64,000 bases of DNA from CAVQGZ01 sp942491665 (GCA_942491665.1 CALOBR010000011.1:62001-126000), one strand, 5' to 3'; shown: positions 36,425 through 45,731, numbered from the stretch's first letter. Made by a program: numbers and translations. Notes: a model not told the origin generated them from the letters alone.

Positions 36425-37201
36425 ATGGGCTGGGAGTCGGCGGGTCAGGCGTGGGGATCACGTGCCACGGAGTGGGCGTACCTGTTCGAGCCGTACTCGC
36501 GGCCGGCCAACCAGGTGGTGCTCGACCGGTGCGACGTGACCGCCGGAAGAACCGTGCTGGACATCGGGTGCGGGTCGGGGTTCGCTCTTCGCCTCGCGGC
36601 TGACCGAGGTGCCGTGGTGGCCGGCCTCGACGCTTCCGTGGCCCTGCTGGAGATCGCGCGGGCTCGCACTCCGGACGCGGACGTACGGGTGGGCGACATG
36701 GACGCGCTGCCGTGGCCGGACGACTCGTTCGACGTGGTGACCAGCTTCAACGCGATCTGGGCCGGCGGCACGGCCGCGGCAGCCGAGGCAGCGCGCGTCC
36801 TCAGACCCGGTGGCACGTTCGGGATGACCTTCTGGGGCGCACCGAAGCGTCTCGGCCTGCTCCCGTACTTCGTCACGGTGGCCCAGAACAGCCCACCGTC
36901 CCACGTGCAGGCCACGCTGGGTCAGGCCGAGACCGGGCGACCGGGAGTGGCTGAGGCGCTGCTGGAGTCCGTCGGGTTGCGCGTCCAGGATCGCGGGACG
37001 GTCTGGGTGACCAACGAGTTCCCCGACCTGGAGACGTTCACGCGCGCCGCCATCGCGGCCGGCCCCTCGTTCCCGGCGATCGAACAAGTCGGCGAGCAGA
37101 CCTTCCGGCAGGCGCTGGTCGACGCCTTCGCCGATGCCGTCACACCGGGCCTCGGACTGCGCATCGCCAGCGAGTTCGGATGGCTGACGGCCACGCGTTG
37201 A
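36425..37201 (+). CDS. SAM-dependent class I methyltransferase
   Basis: The 258-residue protein has the class I methyltransferase motifs: motif I VLDIGCGSGFALRLA, the acidic residue in AGLDASVALLEIAR, the VRVGDMDALPWPDDSFDVV segment typical of the UbiE/Methyltransf_11 group, and RVLRPGGTFGMTFWG. The substrate cannot be inferred. GGAGGA at 36415-36420 is 4 bases before the ATG. It stands alone, divergent from lhr and convergent with the DinB-like gene. Confidence 0.9.
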   Translation: MGWESAGQAWGSRATEWAYLFEPYSRPANQVVLDRCDVTAGRTVLDIGCGSGFALRLAADRGAVVAGLDASVALLEIARARTPDADVRVGDMDALPWPDDSFDVVTSFNAIWAGGTAAAAEAARVLRPGGTFGMTFWGAPKRLGLLPYFVTVAQNSPPSHVQATLGQAETGRPGVAEALLESVGLRVQDRGTVWVTNEFPDLETFTRAAIAAGPSFPAIEQVGEQTFRQALVDAFADAVTPGLGLRIASEFGWLTATR

Positions 37202-37237
37202 CAGCCTCGGGGAGTGCGCGACGCCGCGAGTCCTCGC

Positions 37238-37837
37238 TCACCGACCGGCCGTCCAGCGTCCCGATCGCGCTACCCAGTCGTCGGGAGGGTCCTCGCCGAC
37301 TCTGCCGTCGACCGCTTCGCGGAGAAGGTCGGCGTGCCCCGTGTGCCGACCGTACTCCTCGATCAGGTCGAGCAGCAGGCGTCGAAGGCTCGCGTGCCGA
37401 CCGTCGGCACCGCTGACGTGCACCGGCCCGTCCAGGCCCGTGCTGGCGAGCGCCGTGGTGAGCCGGGTCCGCGAACGTGCCACCGCGTCGTCCCAGAGCC
37501 CATAGAGCGTCTCGGGGGCGTCCGTGCTCGCCGAGGTGAAGTCCCAGTCGGGGATCTGCTCCCAGGGGGCGGTGTTCCAGGGGTCCCCGGGCGCCTCGCC
37601 GCGCAGCTTCGTCGTGAAGGTGTAGTCCTCGACGAACGCCAGGTGCTTGAGCAGCCCGCCCAGAGTCAGCGTGGATGCGCCCCAGCCGGCCAGCAGACCC
37701 GCGGAGTCCAGGTCGTCGACCTTCCAGCGAAACGTGGTGCGCAGGCGTTCCAGGGCGCCGACGACGTGCTCGATCTCGGTGCCTGCCAGGGGTGGCTCCC
37801 AGGCAGGCGTCTCGGGTCTCGGGTCGCTCGAGCTCAC
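37238..37837 (-). CDS. DinB superfamily (DUF664-type) protein
   Basis: The 199-residue protein resembles DUF664 members of the DinB four-helix superfamily: LRTTFRWKVDDLD, LTLGGLLKHLAFVEDYTF with the first metal-ligand histidine, and EEYGRHTGHADLLREAVDG with the paired histidines. Some relatives are metal-dependent thiol transferases using mycothiol; the reaction here is unknown. The GTG at 37837 is chosen because TAGCGT (37845-37850 on this strand) lies 7 bases upstream, which would give a leaderless mRNA. An in-frame GTG at 37846 overlaps that hexamer. The gene is divergent from DUF3046. Confidence 0.87.
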   Translation of the reverse strand: MSSSDPRPETPAWEPPLAGTEIEHVVGALERLRTTFRWKVDDLDSAGLLAGWGASTLTLGGLLKHLAFVEDYTFTTKLRGEAPGDPWNTAPWEQIPDWDFTSASTDAPETLYGLWDDAVARSRTRLTTALASTGLDGPVHVSGADGRHASLRRLLLDLIEEYGRHTGHADLLREAVDGRVGEDPPDDWVARSGRWTAGR

Positions 37838-37844
37838 AGTCGCC

Positions 37845-37850
37845 ACGCTA
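37845..37850 (-). promoter_or_regulatory. -10 element for the leaderless DinB-like gene
   Basis: TAGCGT on the minus strand is 7 bases upstream of the GTG at 37837. Confidence 0.45.
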
Positions 37851-37894
37851 GGCCGCCGGTGACGACCTGGGCGTCGGTCTCCGACAGCAGCGCC

Positions 37895-37900
37895 CATACT
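37895..37900 (+). promoter_or_regulatory. -10 element for the leaderless DUF3046 gene
   Basis: CATACT lies 6 bases before the GTG at 37907. It deviates from TANNNT at the first base. Confidence 0.35.
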
Positions 37901-37906
37901 GAGCCG

Positions 37907-38101
37907 GTGCGGCACACGGAGTTCTGGGCGCGGATGGACGAGCACCTCGGTCGCGGCTACGCCCGCTCGTGGGCACAGGACCAGCACATCGCCGATCTCG
38001 ACGGGCGCACGGTGCTGCAGGCTCTCGACTCCGGGGTCCCGCCCAAACAGGTCTGGCGTGCGGTGTGCACGGCTCTGGAGCTCCCCGCCCGTGAGCGCTG
38101 A
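37907..38101 (+). CDS. DUF3046 family protein
   Basis: The 64-residue protein matches DUF3046, a small actinobacterial family: RHTEFWARMDEHLGRGYARSWAQDQ, then the GRTVLQALDSGVPPKQVWRAVC segment. Its function is unknown. Family members almost always sit directly upstream of recA, as here. The GTG at 37907 is the only start that gives the family N-terminus; a much longer open frame upstream is a GC-driven extension antisense to the DinB-like gene. Confidence 0.9.
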   Translation: MRHTEFWARMDEHLGRGYARSWAQDQHIADLDGRTVLQALDSGVPPKQVWRAVCTALELPARER

Positions 38102-38135
38102 TCCCGGCCTCGTTCCGTCGGCGTGTCCAGTGTCG

Positions 38136-38151
38136 TCGAACACATGTTCGG
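38136..38151. promoter_or_regulatory. LexA (SOS) box upstream of recA
   Basis: TCGAAC-ACAT-GTTCGG matches the actinobacterial SOS box TCGAAC-N4-GTTCGA at all but the last base. It lies 150 bases before recA and just upstream of the hexamer TACTGT (38154-38159). Confidence 0.85.
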
Positions 38152-38153
38152 AC

Positions 38154-38159
38154 TACTGT
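38154..38159 (+). promoter_or_regulatory. -10 of the LexA-controlled distal recA promoter
   Basis: TACTGT fits TANNNT and follows the SOS box by 2 bases, so bound LexA would block it. Confidence 0.5.
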
Positions 38160-38216
38160 CCCCAGTCATGACGTTGATCGGCGCGTCGTCCCCAGGCGCA
38201 GAGCGCTGCGGGGGCC

Positions 38217-38239
38217 GTGTCGGAGGGTCGGTCTAGCGT
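38217..38239 (+). promoter_or_regulatory. RecA-NDp (PafBC-type) proximal recA promoter
   Basis: GTGTCGGAG (38217-38225) matches 7 of 9 bases of TTGTCRGTG. Exactly 8 bases later comes TAGCGT (38234-38239), matching TANNNT. This is the LexA-independent damage promoter layout known for mycobacterial recA. Confidence 0.65.
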
Positions 38240-38300
38240 CGCGACCGACTCAACAACCACAGGGTCTCCCGGTGACCCACGAGAGGTGAAGGTGGCAGAC

Positions 38301-39362
<1,062 letters not shown>

Positions 39363-39366
39363 GGCG

Positions 39367-39933
39367 ATGAGCGACCAGACGACGCAGCCCGCCTCGACGT
39401 CGGCCGCGTCGGCCGCGTCGTCGGCGGCGGCGGCCCCAGGTCGGGGTCGTGACGCCGACCCGGTCGAGGTGGCGCGGCTGATCCTGTTGCGTCAGCTCAC
39501 CCGGGGTCCGCGGACCAGGGCACAGCTGGCTGAGGCATGCCGCAGACGCGAGGTCCCGCAGGCCGCGGCCGATCAGGTGCTTGACCGCTTCACCGAGCTC
39601 GGACTCGTCGACGACGGGGCCTTCGCCGACGCGTGGGTGCAGTCGCGCCACGGCGGGCGCGGACTCTCGCGGCGGGCCCTGCGCCACGAGCTCAAGCACC
39701 GCGGCGTGGCCGACGAGACGATCGAGACGGCGCTCGAGCAGATCGACGGTGACGACGAGCGGGCGGCTGCCGTGGCTCTCGTCCGTGCCCGACTGCCGAG
39801 CCTTCACCGCTACGACCAGGCGACCCAGCGACGACGGCTGCACGGGCTGCTGGTGAGACGGGGCTACTCGCCTGGTGTGGCTGGGGCCGTCGTGAACCAG
39901 GTGATCGCCGACGTGGGCTCTGTCACCGACTGA
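39367..39933 (+). CDS. recX: Regulatory protein RecX
   Basis: RecX binds and limits RecA filaments. The 188-residue protein has the three-helix repeats of the family: ARLILLRQLTRGPRTRAQLAEACRRREVP, then VLDRFTELGLVDDGAFADAWVQSRHGGRGLSRRALRHELKHRGV, and RRLHGLLVRRGYSPGVAGAVV. A low-complexity Ala/Ser tract occupies the first 30 residues. It starts 4 bases after the recA stop codon, so it is in the same SOS-inducible transcript. Confidence 0.96.
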   Translation: MSDQTTQPASTSAASAASSAAAAPGRGRDADPVEVARLILLRQLTRGPRTRAQLAEACRRREVPQAAADQVLDRFTELGLVDDGAFADAWVQSRHGGRGLSRRALRHELKHRGVADETIETALEQIDGDDERAAAVALVRARLPSLHRYDQATQRRRLHGLLVRRGYSPGVAGAVVNQVIADVGSVTD

Positions 39934-39971
39934 CCGACGCGCGGCCCCTAGGGATGACTGGAAAGGCACCG

Positions 39972-39977
39972 TATAGT
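39972..39977 (+). promoter_or_regulatory. -10 element for the alpha/beta hydrolase gene
   Basis: TATAGT is a near-ideal -10 in this GC-rich context, about 40 bases before the GTG at 40018. No clear -35 was found. Confidence 0.45.
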
Positions 39978-40017
39978 TGGGGTTTGGCGTGCGACGACCG
40001 ACTGATCGGGGTGACGC

Positions 40018-40959
40018 GTGACTCTCATGGCGGTGCCTGAGATGAGGACGGTCCGTATCCACGGCCACCGCCGAGCCTTCGTCATCGCAGGCGAAGGGCC
40101 GGCGTTGCTCGCCATCCATGGGATCGGGCACGACCACCGAACCTGGCTGCCCGCGCTTCCCGCTCTGGCCAAGAACTTCACCGTCATTGCCCCTGACCTG
40201 CTGGGACACGGCTCGTCGGACAAGCCCCGTGCCGACTACTCGATGGGTGGCTTCGCCAACGGCATGCGCGACCTGCTGACGGTGCTGGGCATCAACCGGG
40301 CGACGGTGATGGGGAACAGCCTCGGCGGCGGCGTGGCGATGCAGTTCGCCTACCAGTTCCCCGAGCGCACCGAGCGCGTGATCATGGTGGCGGCCGGGGG
40401 TCTGGGCAAGTCGGTCAACCCGCTGCTCAAGACCCTCTCCATCCCCGGTGCCGACACGGCCGTGGCGCTGGCCACGGCACCCGTGCTGCGTCAGGTCGTC
40501 ACCAAGACGATGATCAGTCTCAAGCACGCCGGTGTTCCCTACACCCAAGACTTCGCCGGCCTCGCCGACGTCTACAACAACCTCGCCGACTCCGGTGCCC
40601 GCCGGGCCTTCCTGCACACCCTGCGCGGGGTCATCGACCGTCGGGGGCAGGCGATCAGCATGATCGACCGCGCCTACCTGGCGCGCGACATGCCCACGAT
40701 GATCGTGTGGGGCGAGAAGGACGTCGTGATCCCGGTCAAGCACGCGTGGGCGGCGGCCCAGCTGTTGCCGGGGTGCCGTTTCGAGGTGCTGCGCGACGCC
40801 GGTCACATGCCGCAAGAGGATGCGCCCCGACGCTTCGCCGAGGTTGTCAGCAAGTTCGTCGCCGAGACCGACCCGGCCCCCTACGACCCGTCCAAGTGGC
40901 GGCGCCGTCTGCTGGACGGCCCCCCTCCGCGCAGCACCGTCGTGCGGGCCAGCGCCTGA
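40018..40959 (+). CDS. Alpha/beta hydrolase
   Basis: The 313-residue protein has the alpha/beta hydrolase core: oxyanion region LLAIHGIGHDHRTW, IAPDLLGHGSSDKP, the nucleophile elbow GNSLGGG (Ser101), the acid in VWGEKDVVIPV and the histidine in DAGHMPQED. The substrate is unknown. The GTG start lies 10 bases after a CGGGG tract; an in-frame ATG at 40027 is possible. It lies alone between recX and rny. Confidence 0.9.
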   Translation: MTLMAVPEMRTVRIHGHRRAFVIAGEGPALLAIHGIGHDHRTWLPALPALAKNFTVIAPDLLGHGSSDKPRADYSMGGFANGMRDLLTVLGINRATVMGNSLGGGVAMQFAYQFPERTERVIMVAAGGLGKSVNPLLKTLSIPGADTAVALATAPVLRQVVTKTMISLKHAGVPYTQDFAGLADVYNNLADSGARRAFLHTLRGVIDRRGQAISMIDRAYLARDMPTMIVWGEKDVVIPVKHAWAAAQLLPGCRFEVLRDAGHMPQEDAPRRFAEVVSKFVAETDPAPYDPSKWRRRLLDGPPPRSTVVRASA

Positions 40960-41002
40960 CCAGCACGGTCACAACTGGATCGGTGTCACCCGACGGGTCG
41001 CC

Positions 41003-41031
41003 TTGACCCCCCCGGGTCAGGTTCGTAGCCT
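41003..41031 (+). promoter_or_regulatory. Promoter upstream of rny
   Basis: TTGACC (41003-41008), a 17-base spacer and TAGCCT (41026-41031) form one of the best housekeeping promoters in the window. The leader to the rny GTG is about 200 bases. TGACCC-CCCC-GGGTCA (41004-41019), a 6-bp hairpin, overlaps it and may terminate the hydrolase transcript. Confidence 0.6.
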
Positions 41032-41237
41032 TCGATCATCACCTGCCCTCGCGGGCACGCACTACTGACGAGACGACGAGCTGGCCTCCGCGTGTCATTG
41101 CGGTTAACAACAGAACAACCAGGTCGAAAGTGATGGCCCCCGTTCGGGGAGCCGTCGGTCTCTGCGTTCGTGCCTGCCGATGGTCCCGGTGAGCCCGGTC
41201 GGGCCACCTGGCTCGGCCGATACGACAGGAGACATCA
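41032..41237 (+). other. Long 5' leader of rny, no gene seen
   Basis: About 200 bases between the promoter and rny contain no credible open frame. A small hairpin built around CCCCG/CGGGG occurs near 41137-41150. ACAGGAGA at 41224-41231 is the rny ribosome-binding site. I see no known riboswitch motif. Confidence 0.4.
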
Positions 41238-42836
41238 GTGGACGCCGTAGTGATCATTGTCGTGGTCCTCGGGGTGGCTGTCCTCGCCGTGCTCAGCGTC
41301 ATCGCATACTCGATCACCCGTAACCGTCCTGGCTCGACCACGCCCGCCGTCAGCGAGGCCGACCGCCTCGATCTCGAAGAGCTGCGGGCTGAAGGTGAGC
41401 GGCTCCGTACCCGGGCGCAGACGGAGGCGGACGAGATCCGGCGGTCCGCCGACGAGGCGGCGACCCATGCGATCGCTCTGCGCGACGAGGCAGAGAGCGA
41501 GGTGCGGGGGCTGCGCGACGACATTCGTGAGCAGCGCCTCGACATCGAGCGCCGCGAGCACCGCATCACCGAGCGAGAAGAGCGTCTGGCTGACGAGACC
41601 CGCTACCTGGAGGAACGGTCGCGGGCTCTGAGCGAGCGCGAGACCGAGCTCGAAGGGCGCGCCGAGCAGCTGCGCCAGCTCGACACCGAGAGGCTCGAAG
41701 TGCTGGAGCGCGCGGCCGGACTCACGATGGAGCAGGCCAAGGGCGAGCTGATCGCGGCCGTGGAGACCCAGGCCAAGCGGGACGCGACCGTCATCGCACG
41801 CGACATCGAACGAGCCGCCCAGGATCAGGGCGAGACCCGAGCTCGTCAGATCGTCGTGTCGGCGATCCAGCGGGTCGCCACCGAGCAGACGTCGGAGTCG
41901 GTCGTCTCCGTGCTGCACCTGCCCAGTGACGAGATGAAGGGCCGCATCATCGGCCGTGAGGGCCGCAACATCCGTACGTTCGAGCAGGTCACTGGTGTGA
42001 ACCTGATCATCGACGACACGCCGGAGGCGGTGCTGCTCTCGTGCTTCGACCCGGTGCGACGCGAGGTGGCCCGGATGGCGCTGGAGGCGCTCGTCCTGGA
42101 CGGGCGTATCCACCCGCAGCGGATCGAAGACCAGGTCGAGCGCAGCCAGAAAGAGGTCGATGCCGTCTGCCTGCGGGCGGCGGAGGATGCGTTGGCCGAC
42201 GTCGGCATCACCGACCTGCACCCTGACCTCGTGCCCACCGTCGGTCGGCTCAAGTACCGAACCAGCTACGGGCAGAACGTCCTCAAGCACCTGGTGGAGT
42301 CCGCACACATCGCCGGGATGATGGCCGCTGAGCTCGGCATGGACATCGACCTGATGAAGCGCTGCGCCTTCTTGCACGACATCGGCAAGGCGCTCACCCA
42401 CGAGGCGGAGGGCAGCCACGCCATCGTCGGCGCCGAGCTCGCCCGCCGCTACGGGGAGGCCGACGAGGTGGTGCACGCGATCGAGGCCCACCACAACGAG
42501 GTGGAGCCGCAGACCGTCGAGGCTGTGCTCACCCAGGCCGCCGACGCGGTGAGCGGTGGTCGCCCAGGCGCGCGACGGGAGTCCCTGGAGTCCTACATCA
42601 AGCGACTCGAACGCCTCGAGCAGCTGGCGCAGGCCCACGACGGGGTGCAGAAGGTGTTCGCCATGCAGGCTGGTCGCGAGGTGCGCGTCATGGTGCAGCC
42701 GAACGTCGTCGACGACCTCGCCGCGCAGGTGCTCGCCCGCGACATCGCCAAGCAGGTGGAGGAAGAGCTGACATACCCGGGGCAGATCCGCATCACCGTG
42801 GTGCGCGAGTCACGGGCGAGTGAGTTCGCGCGCTAG
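41238..42836 (+). CDS. rny: Ribonuclease Y
   Basis: RNase Y is a membrane-bound endoribonuclease that starts mRNA decay. The 532-residue protein has one N-terminal membrane helix (residues 4-26), a long charged coiled coil (about 40-180), a KH domain with GRIIGREGRNIRTFEQVTGVN, and an HD domain with the catalytic pair near residues 380-381 (FLHDIGKA), followed by the AHHNEVEP segment. The GTG at 41238 has ACAGGAGA upstream. Its TAG stop shares the four bases CTAG with the stop of the convergent gene. Confidence 0.96.
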   Translation: MDAVVIIVVVLGVAVLAVLSVIAYSITRNRPGSTTPAVSEADRLDLEELRAEGERLRTRAQTEADEIRRSADEAATHAIALRDEAESEVRGLRDDIREQRLDIERREHRITEREERLADETRYLEERSRALSERETELEGRAEQLRQLDTERLEVLERAAGLTMEQAKGELIAAVETQAKRDATVIARDIERAAQDQGETRARQIVVSAIQRVATEQTSESVVSVLHLPSDEMKGRIIGREGRNIRTFEQVTGVNLIIDDTPEAVLLSCFDPVRREVARMALEALVLDGRIHPQRIEDQVERSQKEVDAVCLRAAEDALADVGITDLHPDLVPTVGRLKYRTSYGQNVLKHLVESAHIAGMMAAELGMDIDLMKRCAFLHDIGKALTHEAEGSHAIVGAELARRYGEADEVVHAIEAHHNEVEPQTVEAVLTQAADAVSGGRPGARRESLESYIKRLERLEQLAQAHDGVQKVFAMQAGREVRVMVQPNVVDDLAAQVLARDIAKQVEEELTYPGQIRITVVRESRASEFAR

Positions 42837-44146
42837 GGCGGCGGGGGCAGGACGTACCCGAGGTGGACGAGGGCGTCGCGGAACGTGACGTCGTGCTCGG
42901 CGGCCACCGCCAGATGCCGGTCGTCGAGCAGGCGGCAGTAGCCCGCCGTTCGTTTGTCGCGTGCGATCAGGGTGGCGGTCGCGGAGTCCGCGCACTCGAC
43001 GAGGCGCACCACTCCTCGGTCGGACAACGCCGACGCACGCGCGGCTGCGTCGGACAGCAGCCGCGTCACGGTCTCCGGAAGGGCTCCTTGGCCAGCGCTG
43101 TCCAGCAGCCGGTGCAGGTCGTCGAGGCTGCGTCCGCCGCCCATCCCGGCCAGCAGGCTCGCCATGGACATGAGCCAGGTGCGCTCGGCGGTCCGCTCGG
43201 CGAATGCCGACAACGTCATGGCTTCTCCGGGGCTCAGGTCGCCCACTGCGACCACCTCATGGTTGGGCAGCACCTTCAACGCCGCGGTCGGTGCCGGGGC
43301 GACCGGGGGCCGGTCGGTGATCCCCAGCACGTAGGCGCCGAGGTCGTTGAGCCGGACGGCGGTCAGGCCGTCGTAGCGGCTGAGGTAGGCCAGGTCGTCG
43401 GCGCCCCACATGTGCTCGAAGTCCTGGCGCGCCCCCTCCGGCTCGGTGAACGCCACGTCGAGCAGGCCCAGGGTGGCCGCGTACTCGAAGACGACCGCCA
43501 GCGTGTAGCGGCCTTGGAGGATCTCCCACTCGTGGTAGCCCTCGTACCCGAGGCTCCCGTACTGCGGCTCGACCAGGTAGAGCCGCCACAGGCTCCGTGA
43601 GCTGCGCTCGACGGTCGGGTCCAGCCCGCGGCGGCGCATCTGCCCGAACAGGTCGTCGACCTCGACCCAGGTGCCGGTCGGCAACGAGTCCACCGCCGCG
43701 GCGACAGTCAGGCGGCGGTTGGACACCGACGACAGCACGTTCGTGCCCCGCTGACCCTTGATGTGCTCGATCCGGCTGAACTCGTCGATGACACCGCGGC
43801 TCACCCACGTGTGCCACAGGTCGCGCACCGTGTCATGCGGCGGTGCCGAGAGCGCCTTGCGACCGCGGGCGGTCAGCTGGAGCCGCGATCCTGCCAGGTC
43901 GGCCAGGCCGCCTGCTTGGACGATCAGCGGCCATGCGTAGGCGGCGATCGCCTCGTCCGGGTAGAAGTCGCCCGCCACCAGTAGACCGGCCAGGCCGGCC
44001 ACCGTTGCTGCCGAGGGACGGCGCGTCTTGGCGCTGCAGCGCACCCGACCCAACGCGCACTGCTCGAGCACCACCCGCACGTTGGCCAGCGCCTCGCCGG
44101 CAGTCTCCCGCACCACGGTCACGGAGCCGTCGTTCATCTCTGTCAC
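42833..44146 (-). CDS. Unknown protein with winged-helix and helicase-associated-like regions
   Basis: This 437-residue protein is not confidently identified. Residues 40-115 contain a helical region like a winged helix (VAGLAGLLVAGDFYPDEAIAAYAWPLI and LQLTARGRKALSAPP). The middle has many aromatic residues. The last 100 residues (LVECADSATATLIARDKRTAGYCRLLDDRHLAV, then FRDALVHLGYVL) resemble the closing domain of actinobacterial helicase-associated/XPB N-terminal-like proteins. A role in DNA transactions is only inferred. The GTG at 44146 lies 6 bases after TAGGGT (44153-44158 on this strand). No signal peptide is seen. Confidence 0.75.
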   Translation of the reverse strand: MTEMNDGSVTVVRETAGEALANVRVVLEQCALGRVRCSAKTRRPSAATVAGLAGLLVAGDFYPDEAIAAYAWPLIVQAGGLADLAGSRLQLTARGRKALSAPPHDTVRDLWHTWVSRGVIDEFSRIEHIKGQRGTNVLSSVSNRRLTVAAAVDSLPTGTWVEVDDLFGQMRRRGLDPTVERSSRSLWRLYLVEPQYGSLGYEGYHEWEILQGRYTLAVVFEYAATLGLLDVAFTEPEGARQDFEHMWGADDLAYLSRYDGLTAVRLNDLGAYVLGITDRPPVAPAPTAALKVLPNHEVVAVGDLSPGEAMTLSAFAERTAERTWLMSMASLLAGMGGGRSLDDLHRLLDSAGQGALPETVTRLLSDAAARASALSDRGVVRLVECADSATATLIARDKRTAGYCRLLDDRHLAVAAEHDVTFRDALVHLGYVLPPPP

Positions 44147-44152
44147 CGCTCG

Positions 44153-44158
44153 ACCCTA
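44153..44158 (-). promoter_or_regulatory. -10 element for the leaderless gene at 42833-44146
   Basis: TAGGGT on the minus strand lies 6 bases before the GTG, with no ribosome-binding site. Confidence 0.45.
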
Positions 44159-44191
44159 TGTACGGCGCAGCGCTCGTCTGGTGCTGGGGAG

Positions 44192-45067
44192 CTACTCGCG
44201 CCCCAGCGGGACGACCGGCTCCGCCTCTTCGGCCTTGGGGTCGAACGCCACCTTGGGGTTGCGCGCGCTTCGCTTGTCGAGGTAGCGAGCGAGCAGTGAC
44301 AGGGAGAGGTTGACGGCGATGTACATGAGCGCAACAGCCACGTAGATCTGGAGGCCGTAGCGGGGTCCGAGGAACTCCACGATCGAGCGACCCTGGCGCA
44401 ACAGCTCGAAGTAGCCGATGACGAAGCCGAGCGAGGTGTCCTTGAGCAGGGTGACCAGCTGAGAGACGATGGCCGGCAGCATGCGCCGCACTGCTTGCGG
44501 GACGAGGATCAGGCGCATGACCTGGCTCTTGCGCAGGCCCAGCGCATATCCGGCCTCCGACTGACCCCGGTCGATCGAGAGGATGCCGGCCCGAAAGATC
44601 TCGGCCAGCACAGCCATGTTGTAGGCGGTGAGACCGACGACCAGGCTCCAGAACAGGTCGAGGTTGATGCCGAGGCGAGGCAGCCCGAGGAACGCGAAGA
44701 AGATCAGCAGCAGCAGCGGGATGCCGCGGAAGAACTGAACGATCACGTTGACCGGCGCGCGCAGCACGACGTGGTCACTGAGCCGGCCCGCAGCGAGGAA
44801 CGCCCCGAGGATCATCGCGAGCACCATGGCCACCGCGGCGGCGCGCAGAGTGTTGACCAGGGCTCGAGCAAGGCTCTGGGGCACACCGGACTCGGTGTCG
44901 AACAAGATGCCCCAGCGCTCGGCCTCGAGCTGGTCGCTGGCGGCCAGCTTCCAGATGACCCAGGCCACGATGGCCGCGACGACGACGATGCCGAGCGCCG
45001 TCCCGATGCGGACGTTGCGCCGTCCCTTCGGGCCGAGGACGTCGTAGAGCACCGTGGGCTGACTCAT
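44192..45067 (-). CDS. gluD: Glutamate-type amino acid ABC transporter permease GluD
   Basis: The 291-residue membrane protein is a HEAAL-type polar amino acid permease. It has about five or six helices, the membrane segment VIVQFFRGIPLLLLIFFAFLGLP, and the EAA loop AGYALGLRKSQVMRLILVPQAVRRMLPAI that docks on the ATPase. The long N- and C-terminal extensions are normal for actinobacterial GluD. Its ATG overlaps the gluC stop (ATGA). It is the last gene of gluABCD. Confidence 0.93.
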   Translation of the reverse strand: MSQPTVLYDVLGPKGRRNVRIGTALGIVVVAAIVAWVIWKLAASDQLEAERWGILFDTESGVPQSLARALVNTLRAAAVAMVLAMILGAFLAAGRLSDHVVLRAPVNVIVQFFRGIPLLLLIFFAFLGLPRLGINLDLFWSLVVGLTAYNMAVLAEIFRAGILSIDRGQSEAGYALGLRKSQVMRLILVPQAVRRMLPAIVSQLVTLLKDTSLGFVIGYFELLRQGRSIVEFLGPRYGLQIYVAVALMYIAVNLSLSLLARYLDKRSARNPKVAFDPKAEEAEPVVPLGRE

Positions 45068-45714
45068 CGAAGGATCACCACCCGGCGCTCCACCACTCCC
45101 AGCAGCAGGCCGGAGGAGAGCGTGATGATCAGGTAGCCGACCGCCGAGCCGGCGAAGATGGCGATGACGTCAGCGGGGTAGACGTTGACCAGACGGGTGG
45201 CGACGGCCGTGAGCTCGGTGACCGCAAAGGCGGCCCCGATCGACGAGTTCTTGACCATCGCGATCCACACGTTGCCCAGCGGGGGCACGACGGTGCGGAA
45301 CGCCTGGGGCAGCACCACCAGGCGCAGCGTCTGGGTGAAGGTGAGCCCGATGGCCCGGGCCGCCTCAGCCTGGCCGGCCGAGACCGAGTTGATGCCCGAG
45401 CGCACTGCCTCGCAGACGAAGGCCGCCGTGTAAAGGCCGAGCGCCAGAACACCGGCGACGAAGAACGAGGGGAGCGCGATGTCTATCAACGGCAGCGCGA
45501 ACACCATGAAGAACCAGACGACCGTCAGCGGGGTGTTACGAAACACCTCGACGTAGAAGGTGCCCAGTGCCTGCAGCGGCGGGAAGGGGGACACTCGGAA
45601 AGCGGCCAGCAGCGTGCCGAGCGAGAAGGCGACGAGCCCCGCCAGCAGGCTGAGGGAGACCGTGGTGAGAAAGCCGGCCCAGTACAGGTCGAGGCTCTCG
45701 AGGACGGCGTCCAG
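45064..45714 (-). CDS. gluC: Glutamate-type ABC transporter permease GluC, probable CTG start
   Basis: The permease has the HEAAL-family segments FYVEVFRNTPLTVVWFF and the EAA loop AARAIGLTFTQTLRLVVLPQAFRTVVPP. The first standard start codon in frame is GTG 45594, but the 40 codons before it read DAVLESLDLYWAGFLTT and VSLSLLAG, which is the expected GluC N-terminus and first membrane helix. The frame is closed by TGA at 45721-45723. The only plausible initiation in between is CTG 45714, with GGTGAGGG just upstream. From there the protein has 216 residues, a normal length. A start at 45594 would remove one helix. Confidence 0.85.
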   Translation of the reverse strand: MDAVLESLDLYWAGFLTTVSLSLLAGLVAFSLGTLLAAFRVSPFPPLQALGTFYVEVFRNTPLTVVWFFMVFALPLIDIALPSFFVAGVLALGLYTAAFVCEAVRSGINSVSAGQAEAARAIGLTFTQTLRLVVLPQAFRTVVPPLGNVWIAMVKNSSIGAAFAVTELTAVATRLVNVYPADVIAIFAGSAVGYLIITLSSGLLLGVVERRVVILR

Positions 45715-45731
45715 CGTCCCTCACCTGCCCA

